64,000 nucleotides of DNA from an uncultured Paracoccaceae bacterium (GCA_947503925.1 CANNFQ010000006.1:186001-250000), one strand, 5' to 3'; counted from the stretch's first letter, positions 23,117 to 32,979 are shown. A program made the numbers and translations. The notes: generated by a model not told the origin, from the letters alone.

Positions 23117-23725
23117 TTACAGATCGAAGCGGATGCCAATGCCCAGAAAATTTGATCCGGTTTTGGGAGGCGAGACCAGCCCATAGATGCCAGAGCGGTG
23201 ATGTAATCTGGCGAAAATGGCGCCGTCGTCCCAAGTCTCTGGTGAATACGCGACCTCAAACCCCATGTAATACTGGAATTGTACAGTGTCTTCGCCGCGC
23301 ACGCCGTCCCGTCCGCGTTCAAGCGCCGGTGGTTCTGAGGCGAAAGATACGCCATTTGCCCAACCGAAATTAAAATCACCGAAATCCGTTTCAAGATCGG
23401 GCGTGCGGCTCATCACGGCGGCCGTCACCTCCGCGTGGTCTTGTATGCCGCGATGTTGGCTTGCCGTCAGTTCGAATTCCAGCCTGATCCCGTCGAACAG
23501 ATTCTCCATCACACCAGGTGGAAAGTCGACGACTTCAAGTTCGCGCGAGAGAATGACGGAATTCAGATAGGATTCGTCGAATGTCAGGTCGCCTCGGATG
23601 GTGTTGCGGGGCAGGAGCGGTAGCCGGCTTGCCGCCCATTTATGTGAGACAACAGCAATTTTCCACGGCTCTGCCTGCGCAGGGAGCGCAAGGCAGATTA
23701 CGGCGCTTAAGAGGAGGCCTTTCAT
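23117..23725 (-). CDS. PagL-like outer-membrane beta-barrel (acyloxyacyl hydrolase family candidate)
   Basis: A 202-residue protein with a signal peptide (MKGLLLSAVICLALPAQA). The mature part is rich in alternating beta strands, and the end reads FARLHHRSGIYG...GSNFLGIGIRFDL, ending in an aromatic-free but typical barrel terminus (F-D-L). The H-R-S of LHHRSG corresponds to the H-x-S catalytic pair of PagL-type lipid A 3-O-deacylases. Many alphaproteobacterial relatives are annotated acyloxyacyl hydrolase without proof. The start was placed at the signal peptide; the longer in-frame extension would overlap glyA. It converges with the anchor protein gene over three bases. Confidence 0.65.
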   Translation of the reverse strand: MKGLLLSAVICLALPAQAEPWKIAVVSHKWAASRLPLLPRNTIRGDLTFDESYLNSVILSRELEVVDFPPGVMENLFDGIRLEFELTASQHRGIQDHAEVTAAVMSRTPDLETDFGDFNFGWANGVSFASEPPALERGRDGVRGEDTVQFQYYMGFEVAYSPETWDDGAIFARLHHRSGIYGLVSPPKTGSNFLGIGIRFDL

Positions 23726-23762
23726 ATGGGTTTCGTCAAACCGGCTGTACGTCGCATCCCGA

Positions 23763-25058
23763 TCACAAATTAGGATAGAGCGGGAACTTATCGCAAAGGG
23801 TTTCGACCTCTGCACGTACCTTGGCTTCGACCGCGCCGTTATTGTCCGCCCCATTTGCGGCCAATCCTTCGGTTACCTCGACAATCCAGTCGGCAATCTG
23901 GCGGAATTCGGTCTCTGCAAAGCCGCGCGTTGTCCCGGCTGGAGAACCGAGCCGGATGCCAGATGTTACCATTGGTTTTTCTGGGTCGAACGGAATGCCG
24001 TTTTTGTTGCAGGTGATATGGGCATGCCCCAACGATACTTCGGTCGCGTTGCCTTTCACCCCTTTGGGGCGCAAGTCAACGAGCATCAAGTGACTGTCAG
24101 TCCCACCTGAAACGATGTCCAGCCCGCCTTTCATCAACTGATCGGCCAATGCCTGTGCATTCTTGACGACCTGTTCCTGATAGGCCTTGAATTCGGGGCG
24201 CAACGCCTCACCAAAGGCGGCGGCCTTGCCGGCAATCACATGCATCAGCGGTCCGCCCTGAATGCCGGGGAAGATGGCGGAGTTGCATTTCTTTGCAACC
24301 GTTTCGTCATTGGTGACGATCATACCCCCGCGCGGGCCGCGAAGGGTTTTATGTGTCGTTGTTGTTGCAACATGGGCATGCGGGAAGGGGGATGGGTAAA
24401 TGCCAGCGGCGACCAGTCCCGCGAAATGGGCCATGTCGACCAGCAGATAAGCACCCACCGTATCAGCGATTTCTCGCATCTTGGCAAAATCGATAATCCG
24501 TGGAATGGCCGAACCACCGGCGATGATCATCTTGGGTTTGTGTTCGGCGGCCAGCCGGGCCACCTCATCATAGTCCAGCAAGCTGTCCTGACGACGCACC
24601 CCGTATTGGATCGCGTTGAACCACTTACCGGACTGATTTGGTTTGGCACCGTGGGTCAGGTGGCCGCCTGCATCCAACGACATACCCAAGATCGTGTCAC
24701 CGGGTTGCAAAAGCGCCTGGAATACGCCCTGGTTCGCCTGTGAGCCGGAATTAGGCTGCACATTGGCAAATTCACAATCAAAGAGCTGTTTTGCCCGATC
24801 AATCGCCAGATTTTCGGCTACATCCACATATTGGCAACCGCCATAGTAGCGGCGCCCAGGGTAACCTTCGGCATATTTGTTTGTCAGCACGCTGCCCTGC
24901 GCCTGCATCACAGCGGCAGAGACGATGTTTTCAGAGGCGATCAACTCGATCTCCTTGCGCTGGCGACCCAGCTCAGCCTGCATGGCTGCAAAAAGCTCTG
25001 GATCGCGGCTATCCAGTGTTTCTGTGAAAAAGCCGTTATCGCGGACAGTGACGTTCAT
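23763..25058 (-). CDS. glyA: Serine hydroxymethyltransferase
   Basis: A 431-residue PLP enzyme that interconverts serine and glycine, charging tetrahydrofolate with a one-carbon unit. The PLP lysine is in [16 protein letters not shown]. Other family segments are [34 protein letters not shown] and [13 protein letters not shown]. Length is typical. It is divergent from nadK; the 187 bases between hold no riboswitch that I can recognise. Confidence 0.97.
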   Translation of the reverse strand: MNVTVRDNGFFTETLDSRDPELFAAMQAELGRQRKEIELIASENIVSAAVMQAQGSVLTNKYAEGYPGRRYYGGCQYVDVAENLAIDRAKQLFDCEFANVQPNSGSQANQGVFQALLQPGDTILGMSLDAGGHLTHGAKPNQSGKWFNAIQYGVRRQDSLLDYDEVARLAAEHKPKMIIAGGSAIPRIIDFAKMREIADTVGAYLLVDMAHFAGLVAAGIYPSPFPHAHVATTTTHKTLRGPRGGMIVTNDETVAKKCNSAIFPGIQGGPLMHVIAGKAAAFGEALRPEFKAYQEQVVKNAQALADQLMKGGLDIVSGGTDSHLMLVDLRPKGVKGNATEVSLGHAHITCNKNGIPFDPEKPMVTSGIRLGSPAGTTRGFAETEFRQIADWIVEVTEGLAANGADNNGAVEAKVRAEVETLCDKFPLYPNL

Positions 25059-25245
25059 GGGTGCATCTCCCCCTTATGGTGCCGGAAATCTGATAAACTT
25101 GCGCTCTCATATCGCAGGATTGATGGAGCCTAAAGCATCAATGCGACCATGATCTTTATGAGTGCGTCACGCATGTTGCGCATCGCGCGCTTGCGTTTCA
25201 GATACGATCGCCGCACAACTTATCGGAACTGAAAGGTTTTTCGCC

Positions 25246-26010
25246 ATGCCGCGCCCCAAGATCGCCTTTGTCGCCAGCCCTGTGCCGATTGCGCAATCCG
25301 CACGCGGTTCATTGGCTGAGACCTATGGCGACGTGCCGCCTGCCGATGCGGATGTGATTGTTGCATTGGGGGGCGACGGATTCATGTTGCAGACTATGCA
25401 TAGCACACAAGGGTTGGATGTGCCGGTCTATGGGATGAACCGAGGAACGGTCGGTTTCTTGATGAATGAGTTTGGTGCAGAGGATTTGCGCCAACGTCTT
25501 GATGATGCCGAGGAAGAGGTGATTAACCCGCTTGCCATGACCGCGTTGACGGTGGATGGGCAGATGCACGAGGCGCTGGCAATCAACGAGGTGAGTCTGC
25601 TGCGCGCCGGTCCGCAGGCGGCCAAACTGCGAATTACGGTGGATGGCAAGCTGCGGATGAATGAACTGGTTTGCGACGGTGCGCTGGTAGCGACGCCGGC
25701 CGGATCGACGGCCTATAACTATTCTGCTCACGGCCCGATACTGCCGATTGGATCGGACGTTCTGGCCCTGACCGCCATGGCTGCCTTTCGTCCGCGGCGC
25801 TGGCGCGGTGCGTTGCTGCCCAAACGCGCAGTTGTCCGATTTGACGTGAACGATCCTGTTAAACGACCGGTAATGGCTGACGCAGATGGCAAGTCGGTTC
25901 GTGATGTTGTCAGTGTTGAGATCCGATCAGAACCAGCGGTGCGGCACCGTATCTTATTCGACCCCGGTCACGGGTTGGAGGAGCGGCTGATCAGAGAACA
26001 GTTCGCCTGA
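25246..26010 (+). CDS. nadK: NAD kinase
   Basis: A 254-residue cytoplasmic enzyme that phosphorylates NAD to NADP. The GGDG motif is in [16 protein letters not shown], and the second conserved segment is AINEVSLLR...[34 protein letters not shown] is also diagnostic. I chose the ATG giving MPRPKIAF, with GAAAGG upstream; a 28-residue longer reading adds a cysteine-rich segment not seen in the family. It is transcribed divergently from glyA. Confidence 0.95.
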   Translation: MPRPKIAFVASPVPIAQSARGSLAETYGDVPPADADVIVALGGDGFMLQTMHSTQGLDVPVYGMNRGTVGFLMNEFGAEDLRQRLDDAEEEVINPLAMTALTVDGQMHEALAINEVSLLRAGPQAAKLRITVDGKLRMNELVCDGALVATPAGSTAYNYSAHGPILPIGSDVLALTAMAAFRPRRWRGALLPKRAVVRFDVNDPVKRPVMADADGKSVRDVVSVEIRSEPAVRHRILFDPGHGLEERLIREQFA

Positions 26011-26091
26011 TCGTTCGAGGTTTCGCATTTTTTCGAGATTTTACGAAACTTTCGCTTAATATCTTGATTCTAATTAGAGATTCGTGTTTTT

Positions 26092-26146
26092 GGGCGGTCG
26101 GCGTTACGTCGGACTTGCGTCGGCAAAACGTCGGACCCCAACGGGC
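26092..26146. repeat. GCCGACG-rich repeat, copy 2
   Basis: Inverted relative to the copy at 21.7 kb, sharing 25 of 26 bases in the core CGTCGGCAAAACGTCGGACC with flanks. It lies in the 262-base gap between nadK and the Rrf2 gene, which also holds the palindrome GGGTCGCGACCC at 26227 and an AT-rich stretch but no gene. Confidence 0.7.
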
Positions 26147-26272
26147 GGCAACGCAAGATTCTGGTAAGCTTTGAAGATATCTGAAGACTGATGAAAATAA
26201 TCTTCGCTGATCGCGCGTTGGTCGTAGGGTCGCGACCCGATATCTGACGCCGCCCCGCAGCTGCGACGTATT

Positions 26273-26704
26273 TCAGAGAGGGGCCAGCAATGCGGCTAAG
26301 GAACGCTGCGACCGGGTAACGTCGGCGAGCGTGTATTGATCGAGCGCTGCAAAAAAAGCCTCTTGCGCCTCTTGCAGCGGTGTTCGCAACCCACATGCAG
26401 GCATGATCCGGCAGGATTGGTTCGTCCCGAAGCATTCAACAACCGGGCTGTCCACTTTCAACGCTCTGACCACAGCGCCGATGTTAATGTCTTCAGCCCG
26501 TCTTGCGAGCGTTAGGCCGCCGCCGCGTCCTCGCTCGGAGAGCACAAAGCCCTGACGCACCAATTGTGATGCGACTTTTGCCAGATGATGTTCGGATAGT
26601 TGATAAAGCTGGGCAATTTTTGATGCCGATAACCGCTCTGGCGCGCGCACGGCGAGGGCGACCAGCACCCGCAAAGCATAATCTGTGAACTTGTCCAACT
26701 GCAT
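26273..26704 (-). CDS. nsrR: Rrf2-family regulator, NsrR type (nitric-oxide sensing)
   Basis: A 143-residue Rrf2 protein. The winged helix occupies residues 1-65 (FTDYALRVLVALAV, LSASKIAQLYQLSEHHLAKV, GGGLTLAR). Three cysteines at 91, 98 and 104 (VVECFG, QSCRIMPACGL) match the iron-sulfur ligand spacing of NsrR rather than IscR. NsrR binds a [4Fe-4S] cluster destroyed by nitric oxide and represses detoxification genes. The divergent neighbour is a truncated haemoglobin, which fits well. Two inverted repeats lie between them. Other Rrf2 subfamilies with three cysteines remain possible. Confidence 0.75.
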   Translation of the reverse strand: MQLDKFTDYALRVLVALAVRAPERLSASKIAQLYQLSEHHLAKVASQLVRQGFVLSERGRGGGLTLARRAEDINIGAVVRALKVDSPVVECFGTNQSCRIMPACGLRTPLQEAQEAFFAALDQYTLADVTRSQRSLAALLAPL

Positions 26705-26716
26705 GATCTAAAAATA

Positions 26717-26767
26717 GCATTTGTAATGCGTATTTAAAAGTGCCAATAATGGCGCATTCAAGATGCG
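26717..26767. promoter_or_regulatory. Two inverted repeats between the NsrR-type and haemoglobin genes
   Basis: GCATT-tgt-AATGC (26717-26729) and CGCAT-tcaag-ATGCG (26753-26767), both built on the ATGC half-site common to Rrf2 targets. A possible plus-strand promoter (TTGTAA, AATAAT, spacer 18) lies between, so the second repeat would cover its start. Candidate NsrR operators. Confidence 0.5.
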
Positions 26768-26786
26768 TAATAAAGGAATGGAGATC

Positions 26787-26942
26787 ATGACACTTACCAA
26801 AGCACTCTTGTGGCCCGGCACAAAGATCTGCGAACGTATGGGGCTGGACCCGGACGCCGATGCAGGCCTGATCCGATCCATGTTCAATATGATCGTCTAT
26901 TTGGCAGTCTGCCTTACGATTGTTTGGATCATTGTGGGATGA
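26787..26942 (+). CDS. Small single-helix membrane protein coupled to the haemoglobin gene
   Basis: A 51-residue protein beginning MTLTKALLWPG, with acidic DPDADAG in the middle and a C-terminal helix MFNMIVYLAVCLTIVWIIVG. The ribosome site AAGGAATGGAG is strong. Its stop overlaps the haemoglobin start by four bases (ATGA), so the two are translationally coupled. No family is known to me. It may place or assist the haemoglobin at the membrane, but that is inference only. Confidence 0.7.
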   Translation: MTLTKALLWPGTKICERMGLDPDADAGLIRSMFNMIVYLAVCLTIVWIIVG

Positions 26943-27346
26943 GTTTGCCTCCCCGGTTCCCGGTCACTGCAACCCAGATTGATAGAGTCGTTACGCGTTT
27001 CTACGCAGCCGTTCGGGCCGATCCGCGGATTGGCCCCATATTCGCGGCACATGTCATGGATTGGCCCGTGCATGAGGCGAAAATCAGGCGTTTCTGGCGC
27101 AACGCGATCCTGTTTGAGCGCAGCTATGACGGAAACCCCATGCAGGTTCATATCAATGCCGGGAATGTTATGCCGAACCATTTTGCGCTTTGGCTTGATT
27201 TGTTTGATACGGTTTTGGTGTCTGAGCTTTCTGAAGACACCGCAAATGCATGGTCCGCCCTAGCGCACCGTATCGGACGCGGTCTTAGCTTTGGACTTGA
27301 AACATATTCATCCAATAGGCCCCCGCAGCTCAGCGTTAATGTCTGA
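26939..27346 (+). CDS. Group III truncated haemoglobin
   Basis: A 135-residue globin. The B-helix reads VTRFYAAVRADPRIGPIF with Y22 at the position of the ligand-binding tyrosine, and the proximal histidine is H81 in MPNHFALWLDLFD, the TrHb3 signature. W53 in IRRFWRNAILF is also conserved. The start ATG overlaps the upstream small gene. Group III globins are linked to nitric oxide or oxygen chemistry; the divergent NsrR-type regulator supports nitric oxide. Length is normal for TrHb3. Confidence 0.88.
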   Translation: MSLPPRFPVTATQIDRVVTRFYAAVRADPRIGPIFAAHVMDWPVHEAKIRRFWRNAILFERSYDGNPMQVHINAGNVMPNHFALWLDLFDTVLVSELSEDTANAWSALAHRIGRGLSFGLETYSSNRPPQLSVNV

Positions 27347-27436
27347 ACTGCGGGACGCAAAGAAACGAAACAGCAGTTCAACCATTAATGGCGACGGGCG
27401 AACATGTTTCGTCGTGCGCACAATCGGCCTATGATT

Positions 27437-29326
27437 TTAGCCCGCATAGCCCAACGGTTGCAGTGCTGTTCTGATCTCGTCCAGGATCGCGGGGTCATCG
27501 ATGGTGGCGGGCATCTTGAAGTCCACCCCGTCGGCGATTTTGACCATGGTGCCGCGCAAGATTTTGCCGGACCGTGTCTTGGGCAGCCGGTCCACCACCG
27601 TGACAAGCTTGAAGGCCGCGACTGGCCCGATCTTGTCGCGCACCGATTTGACGACCTCTTTGCAGATATCTTCATGTGGTCGGTCGCAGCCTGCATTCAG
27701 GCAGACAAAGCCCAACGGCAGCTGCCCTTTGAGCGTATCGGTGACCCCAATCACGGCACATTCGCCCACATCCGGATGGGCGGCCAGCACTTCCTCCATC
27801 GCGCCGGTCGATAGCCGGTGCCCCGCCACGTTGATCACGTCATCGGTCCGCGCCATAATGTACAGATAGCCATCTTCATCAATCATCCCTGCATCGCCGG
27901 TTTCATAATAGCCGGGGAAGGTGGTCAGGTAGGATTTGACGAACCGATCTTCGGCATTCCAAAGCGTTGGCAATGTGCCGGGGGGCAAGGGAAGCTTGAC
28001 CGCGATAGCGCCGAGTTCACCGGGTTGCATCGGGTTTCCGCCCTCATCAAGGATTTGCACGTCATAGCCGGGCATGGCCACGGTGGGTGATCCGACCTTG
28101 ACTGGAAGTGCCTCGATTCCAGCCGGGTTGCCTGCGATGGTGTAGCCGGTTTCAGTTTGCCACCAGTGGTCATAGACAGGCACGCCCATGATCCGCTGTG
28201 CCCATTCGATGGTATCCGGGTCGGCCCGTTCGCCTGCGAGATAAAGCGCGCGCAGGCCAGAGATGTCATATTTCCTGATCATCTCGCCGGTCGGGTCCTC
28301 GCGTTTGATCGCGCGGAAAGCCGTTGGTGCGGTGAAGAAGGACTTAACGTCATGTTCTTCGATCACGCGCCAGAATGTGCCAGCGTCTGGTGTGCCGATG
28401 GGCTTGCCCTCGAACACGACCGTTGTGTTGCCATGGATCAGCGGAGCGTAGCAGATATAGGAATGCCCCACGACCCAGCCCACATCTGACGCCGCCCAGA
28501 ACACATCACCCGGGTCCACGTTGTAGATCGCTTTCATGGTCCAGTTCAGCGCCACCAGATGCCCGGCGGTCGGGCGCACGACGCCCTTGGGCGCGCCGGT
28601 GGTCCCGGAAGTATATAGAATATAGGCCGGATGGTCGCCCTTTACCGGCACGCATTCGGCGGGTTCCACGCCAGCCTGAAACGCATGCCAGTCATGGTCG
28701 CGCCCCGGGGTGAGCTCCGCAACCTCTTGTTCGCGCTGGAAAATCACACAGAACTCTGGCTTGTGCGCCGCAAACTCAATCGCGCCGTCCAGCAGGGGTT
28801 TGTAATGCACAACGCGGCCCGGTTCGACCCCACAGGACCCGGCGATAATCGCCTTGGGGGTCGCGTCATCAATCCGCACCGCCAATTCATTGGCGGCAAA
28901 CCCGCCAAATACAACCGAATGGATCGCACCCAACCGGGCGCAGGCCAACATCGCCTCTAACGCTTCGGGGATCATTGGCATATAGATGATGACCCGGTCG
29001 CCCTTTTCCACACCTTTGGCGCGCAGCGCGCCGGCCAGAGAAGCAACCCGCGTTTGCATATCGGCATAGGTTATCGTGCGCTTTGTGTTAGTGATCGGGC
29101 TGTCATAGATGATTGCCGCCTGATCACCACGGCCGTTTTCAACATGTCTGTCGACGGCGTTGTAGCAGGTGTTGACCTCTGCATCTGTGAACCAGCGATA
29201 GAGCGGGGCCGTTGTGTCATCCAAGGCGCGGGTCGGTGGGGTGACCCAGTCGATGGCCTTGGCCTGTTCCATCCAAAACCCCTCGGGGTCGTTCTGCCAT
29301 GCGGCGTAAACGTCAGCGTATCCCAT
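27437..29326 (-). CDS. prpE: Propionyl-CoA synthetase
   Basis: A 629-residue acyl-adenylate enzyme that activates propionate (and often acetate or acrylate) to the CoA thioester. The AMP motif is YILYTSGTTGAPKGVVRPT, the second motif DHWWQTETGYTIAGNP, and the catalytic lysine is in KTRSGKILRGTM. The short N-terminus MGYADVYAAWQNDPEGFW and residue pattern VFWAASDVGWVVGHSYICYA are those of PrpE rather than Acs. It lies 110 bases downstream of maeB on the same strand and may be co-transcribed. In roseobacters PrpE also serves acrylate from dimethylsulfoniopropionate; no ddd or dmd cluster is in this window. Confidence 0.9.
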   Translation of the reverse strand: MGYADVYAAWQNDPEGFWMEQAKAIDWVTPPTRALDDTTAPLYRWFTDAEVNTCYNAVDRHVENGRGDQAAIIYDSPITNTKRTITYADMQTRVASLAGALRAKGVEKGDRVIIYMPMIPEALEAMLACARLGAIHSVVFGGFAANELAVRIDDATPKAIIAGSCGVEPGRVVHYKPLLDGAIEFAAHKPEFCVIFQREQEVAELTPGRDHDWHAFQAGVEPAECVPVKGDHPAYILYTSGTTGAPKGVVRPTAGHLVALNWTMKAIYNVDPGDVFWAASDVGWVVGHSYICYAPLIHGNTTVVFEGKPIGTPDAGTFWRVIEEHDVKSFFTAPTAFRAIKREDPTGEMIRKYDISGLRALYLAGERADPDTIEWAQRIMGVPVYDHWWQTETGYTIAGNPAGIEALPVKVGSPTVAMPGYDVQILDEGGNPMQPGELGAIAVKLPLPPGTLPTLWNAEDRFVKSYLTTFPGYYETGDAGMIDEDGYLYIMARTDDVINVAGHRLSTGAMEEVLAAHPDVGECAVIGVTDTLKGQLPLGFVCLNAGCDRPHEDICKEVVKSVRDKIGPVAAFKLVTVVDRLPKTRSGKILRGTMVKIADGVDFKMPATIDDPAILDEIRTALQPLGYAG

Positions 29327-29436
29327 TTATCCCTCCGAACACTGTCTTGGGAATGTGTTACGCCCCAAGATTTCCTGCGACAAGCGGCCTGTCGGTTTCA
29401 GATGGCAGGATTGTAAATTCCTTGACTCTGGGTGCG

Positions 29437-31716
29437 TCAGCCGTAATGCGCAACGGGCGTGCCCGCCACCGCAGACATGTTCAGCAAGCCGCGCGCCGTG
29501 ATCGACGGGGTGACGATATGACAGCGGTTGCCCATGCCCATCAGGATCGGCCCGACCTCTAGCCCGCCACCTTTCATCTTCAGGATGTTGCGCACGCCTG
29601 AAGCGGCATCAGTGTTGGCAAAGACCAGCGTGTTGGCGGCCCCGTCCAGATGCGCCTCCGGGAAGACGCGATTGCGCAGTTCCACATCGAGCGCGGAGTC
29701 GATATGCATTTCGCCCTCATAGGCAAAGTCGCGCGGCTGGCTGTCTAGGATTGCCATTGCCGCGCGCATCCTGCGCCCACTTGCATTGTCCAGATTGCCA
29801 AACTGGCTATGCGAGCAAAGCGCGATTTTGGGCTCCACCCCGAACCGGCGGACATGGCGCGCCGCGCCAACGACGGTTTCGGCGATCTGCTCGGGCGATG
29901 GTTCGGAATGTACTTGTGTGTCCGCCACGAATAGCGGCCCGTCCTCAAGGATCATCAGCGACATCGCGGCCACGGGGTGGCAGATTTCCGTACCCAGGAT
30001 TTGACTGACGTAATTGAGATGCCACAGATATTGGCCAAAGGTGCCGCAGATCAGGCTGTCAGCCTCGCCCCGATGCACCATTACGGCGCCAATCGCGGTG
30101 GTATTGGTGCGCATGATGGCCTTGGCCAGATCGGGGGTGACCCCCTTGCGCGCCATCAGGTCGTGATAGGTGCCCCAGTAATCGCGGTAACGCGGATCAT
30201 TTTCGGGGTTCACGATACTGAAATCGACGCCAGGCCGGATTTTCAGACCGGCCCGTTCGCAGCGCCGTTCGATCACCTCTGGCCGGCCAATCAGGATGGG
30301 TGTGTCCGTGGTTTCTTCCATGATCGCCTGCGATGCGCGCAGCACCCTTTCATCCTCTCCCTCGGCAAAGACGATTTTCCGCGCGGCGGTACGCGCGGCC
30401 TCGAATACCGGTCGCATGATCATGGCAGATTTGAAAACCGATCCGTCAAGATTGGCTTTGTAGGCTTTCATATCGGCAATGGGGCGTGTGGCGACGCCGG
30501 TTTCGCAGGCGGCCCCGGCGACTGCGCTGGCGACGACGCCCATAAGCCGTGGGTCGAACGGTTTGGGGATCAGGTAATCCGCCCCAAATGTCAGTTGTTC
30601 GCCCTGGTAGGCTGCTGCCGCCTCTGCACTGGTTGTGGCGCGGGCGAGTGCGGCGATCCCTTCAACGCAGGCAATTTTCATCTCGTCATTGATCGTGGTG
30701 GCCCCAACATCAAGCGCACCGCGAAAGATGAAAGGAAAGCACAGGACATTATTGACCTGATTTGGAAAATCGCTGCGCCCCGTGGCGATAATAGCGTCGG
30801 GGTTGACGGCGCGCGCATCTTCGGGGCTGATTTCCGGGGTCGGGTTGGCCAGCGCAAAGATGATGGGTCGTTCCGTCATCTTGGCGACCATTTCAGGTTT
30901 CAAGACACCAGGGCCAGATAGGCCCAAAAACATATCCGCGTCCGCGATCACATCGTTCAATGTCGCGGGTTCAATGCCTTGCGCATATTCAGCCTTTTGC
31001 GGGGTCATATCCTTTTCGCGGCCTTCGTATACGAGACCTTCGATATCGCAAAGCCAGACATTTTCGCGCTTCACGCCGAGTTTCAGCAACATGTTCAGGC
31101 AGGCAATCCCAGCGGCCCCGCCGCCGGTGCTGACGATCTTGATGTCTTCGAATTTTTTGCCTGCGACATGTAAGGCGTTGGTTGCCGCTGCCCCGACAAC
31201 GATGGCTGTGCCGTGTTGGTCATCATGAAACACCGGGATGTTCATCCGTTCACGGCACAGCTTTTCAACGATGAAACATTCGGGTGCTTTGATATCTTCG
31301 AGGTTGATTGCACCAAAGGTGGGCTCGAGCGCGCAGACGATATCGGCCAGTTTTTCTGGGTCGGGTTGGTCCAGTTCGATATCAAAACAGTCGATATTGG
31401 CGAATTTCTTGAACAGGACGGCCTTGCCTTCCATCACGGGTTTTGACGCCAATGCCCCGATATTCCCCAGGCCGAGGACGGCAGACCCGTTGGTGACCAC
31501 GGCCACCAGATTGCCGCGCGCGGTGTAGTCGCGCGCTGTTGCTGCATCCTCTTTGATCTCAAGGCACGCTTCTGCCACCCCGGGGGAATAGGCGCGGGCA
31601 AGGTCGCGCCCATTGGCCAATGGCTTGGTTGCCCGGATTTCAAGTTTTCCGGGTTTAGGGAACCGGTGATAGTCAAGCGCTGCCTGTTTCAGGCTTTGTT
31701 TTGCGTCATCTGGCAT
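29437..31716 (-). CDS. maeB: NADP-dependent malic enzyme (MaeB type, with phosphotransacetylase-like domain)
   Basis: A 759-residue two-domain protein. Residues 1-430 are malic enzyme ([67 protein letters not shown]). Residues 430-759 are phosphotransacetylase-like ([52 protein letters not shown]), which in this family is regulatory. It decarboxylates malate to pyruvate with NADPH. The ATG giving MPDDAKQS has GGGAGA upstream; the 24-residue longer reading runs across a palindrome that is probably an operator. Confidence 0.93.
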   Translation of the reverse strand: MPDDAKQSLKQAALDYHRFPKPGKLEIRATKPLANGRDLARAYSPGVAEACLEIKEDAATARDYTARGNLVAVVTNGSAVLGLGNIGALASKPVMEGKAVLFKKFANIDCFDIELDQPDPEKLADIVCALEPTFGAINLEDIKAPECFIVEKLCRERMNIPVFHDDQHGTAIVVGAAATNALHVAGKKFEDIKIVSTGGGAAGIACLNMLLKLGVKRENVWLCDIEGLVYEGREKDMTPQKAEYAQGIEPATLNDVIADADMFLGLSGPGVLKPEMVAKMTERPIIFALANPTPEISPEDARAVNPDAIIATGRSDFPNQVNNVLCFPFIFRGALDVGATTINDEMKIACVEGIAALARATTSAEAAAAYQGEQLTFGADYLIPKPFDPRLMGVVASAVAGAACETGVATRPIADMKAYKANLDGSVFKSAMIMRPVFEAARTAARKIVFAEGEDERVLRASQAIMEETTDTPILIGRPEVIERRCERAGLKIRPGVDFSIVNPENDPRYRDYWGTYHDLMARKGVTPDLAKAIMRTNTTAIGAVMVHRGEADSLICGTFGQYLWHLNYVSQILGTEICHPVAAMSLMILEDGPLFVADTQVHSEPSPEQIAETVVGAARHVRRFGVEPKIALCSHSQFGNLDNASGRRMRAAMAILDSQPRDFAYEGEMHIDSALDVELRNRVFPEAHLDGAANTLVFANTDAASGVRNILKMKGGGLEVGPILMGMGNRCHIVTPSITARGLLNMSAVAGTPVAHYG

Positions 31717-31733
31717 CCGGGTCTCCCAATATA

Positions 31734-31747
31734 GTTTAATATTAAAC
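31734..31747. promoter_or_regulatory. Perfect palindrome upstream of maeB
   Basis: GTTTAATATTAAAC, a 14-base perfect palindrome 17 bases before the maeB ATG. A related half-site, TGGTTAAAC, lies about 30 bases further upstream. Candidate operator between maeB and the divergent cupin gene. Confidence 0.45.
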
Positions 31748-31838
31748 CATTTTCCTTCCGCAAGGGAAAGCGCTGTTTGGTTAAACACTGAATGCCCGGC
31801 CCTTGCAAATCATTCCGGGCGGCGACAGGGTGCGGATC

Positions 31839-32921
31839 ATGACTGACAATTATGATATTCGCGCCGAAATCTGCCTGCCGACGACCGATTTGCGCGCTGA
31901 TTTGGGGTTCTTTGGCAAGGTGTTGCGGATGCGCCTTGATATGATTTACCCCGCTGATGACCCGTCAGTGGCTGTCTATTCTGGTCACGGGTTGCGTGTG
32001 CGCTTGACCAAAGAAGACCGGCATAACCCGGGCATCCGCATATTGACTGATGATCCGTCCTTTGCGGACGGGGCGGATAGGCTGGTGTCACCCGGTGGTA
32101 CGCCCGTCGAAATTTATCCACTTCATCCGCCACTGGTTATGCCCGAGACAGATCATGCCTTCGTCGTTCGCCGCCTGGCCGATCAGGCGCCGTGGGTGAT
32201 TGGCCGGGCCGGTATGCAGTACCGTGATCTGATCCCCAACCGCCTTGGCGGATCGATCATTGCCAGCCATATCCGCATCCCCGATGGCGGGCCGGTGCCG
32301 GACACGGTGCATTTTCACAAGGTCGGATTTCAACTGATCTTTTGCTATCGCGGCTGGGTCGATGTGGTTTACGAGGATCAGGGTCCGCCGATCCGCCTGA
32401 CCGCTGGCGATTGCTTTATTCAGCCGCCTGAGATCCGACACCGGGTGCTGGAGGCGTCTGACGGGATTGAGGTGATCGAGATAGGTGTTCCGGCTGAACA
32501 TATTACCGAGATTGACCATGAGATGGAGTTGCCGACACCGCATCTGCGCCCGGATCGCGCATGGCAGGGGCAGCGTTTCGTCTTCAATCAAGCAAAGGAC
32601 GCGGATTGGCAGCGCGCCCGGCTGCCGGGCTTTGTCGCCCGCGATACGACGATTGCAAGGAATACCAAGGGTGTTGCAGGTGTTCAGGTGTTGCGGCGCG
32701 GGCAGGACGCGCCCGTATGGGCGACACATGGTGCCGATATTCATTTTACTTTTGTGATGGCCGGGCAGATGACGTTGGAGGGCGAAGGTAAAGACCCTTA
32801 CAGCCTTGAACCCGGTGATGCCTTTGTGATCCCGCCGGGTATGGCCACCCGCTATGCCGACCCTTCGGATGATATTGAATTGCTGGAAGTCACCTTGCCC
32901 GGCGATGTCGTCATCGGCTAG
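31839..32921 (+). CDS. Glyoxalase-like plus bicupin fusion protein of unknown function
   Basis: A 360-residue soluble protein with three parts. Residues 8-100 look like a VOC/glyoxalase half (CLPTTDLRADLGFFGKVLRM, YSGHGLRVRL, PGGTPVEIYPL). Residues 140-218 form a cupin with candidate metal ligands H158, H160 and H201 (VHFHKVGFQ, GDCFIQPPEIRHRV). Residues 275-352 form a second cupin (IHFTFVMAGQMTLEG, LEPGDAFVIPPGMATRY) with fewer histidines. It lies 58 bases before the nucleoside salvage operon on the same strand and could be its first gene. I do not know a named family with this order. Bicupins include ureidoglycine and oxalate enzymes, but no assignment is justified. Confidence 0.7.
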   Translation: MTDNYDIRAEICLPTTDLRADLGFFGKVLRMRLDMIYPADDPSVAVYSGHGLRVRLTKEDRHNPGIRILTDDPSFADGADRLVSPGGTPVEIYPLHPPLVMPETDHAFVVRRLADQAPWVIGRAGMQYRDLIPNRLGGSIIASHIRIPDGGPVPDTVHFHKVGFQLIFCYRGWVDVVYEDQGPPIRLTAGDCFIQPPEIRHRVLEASDGIEVIEIGVPAEHITEIDHEMELPTPHLRPDRAWQGQRFVFNQAKDADWQRARLPGFVARDTTIARNTKGVAGVQVLRRGQDAPVWATHGADIHFTFVMAGQMTLEGEGKDPYSLEPGDAFVIPPGMATRYADPSDDIELLEVTLPGDVVIG

Positions 32922-32979
32922 GCTCTTGCATCCGGTTAGCACAGATTGCAATCTGTTCCGATCCAGTTGGAGGCCCCCT

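Noticed and set aside
25059..25245. Riboswitch between glyA and nadK
   Set aside because: I looked for glycine, THF and SAM-type cores and saw no conserved stem pattern on either strand.
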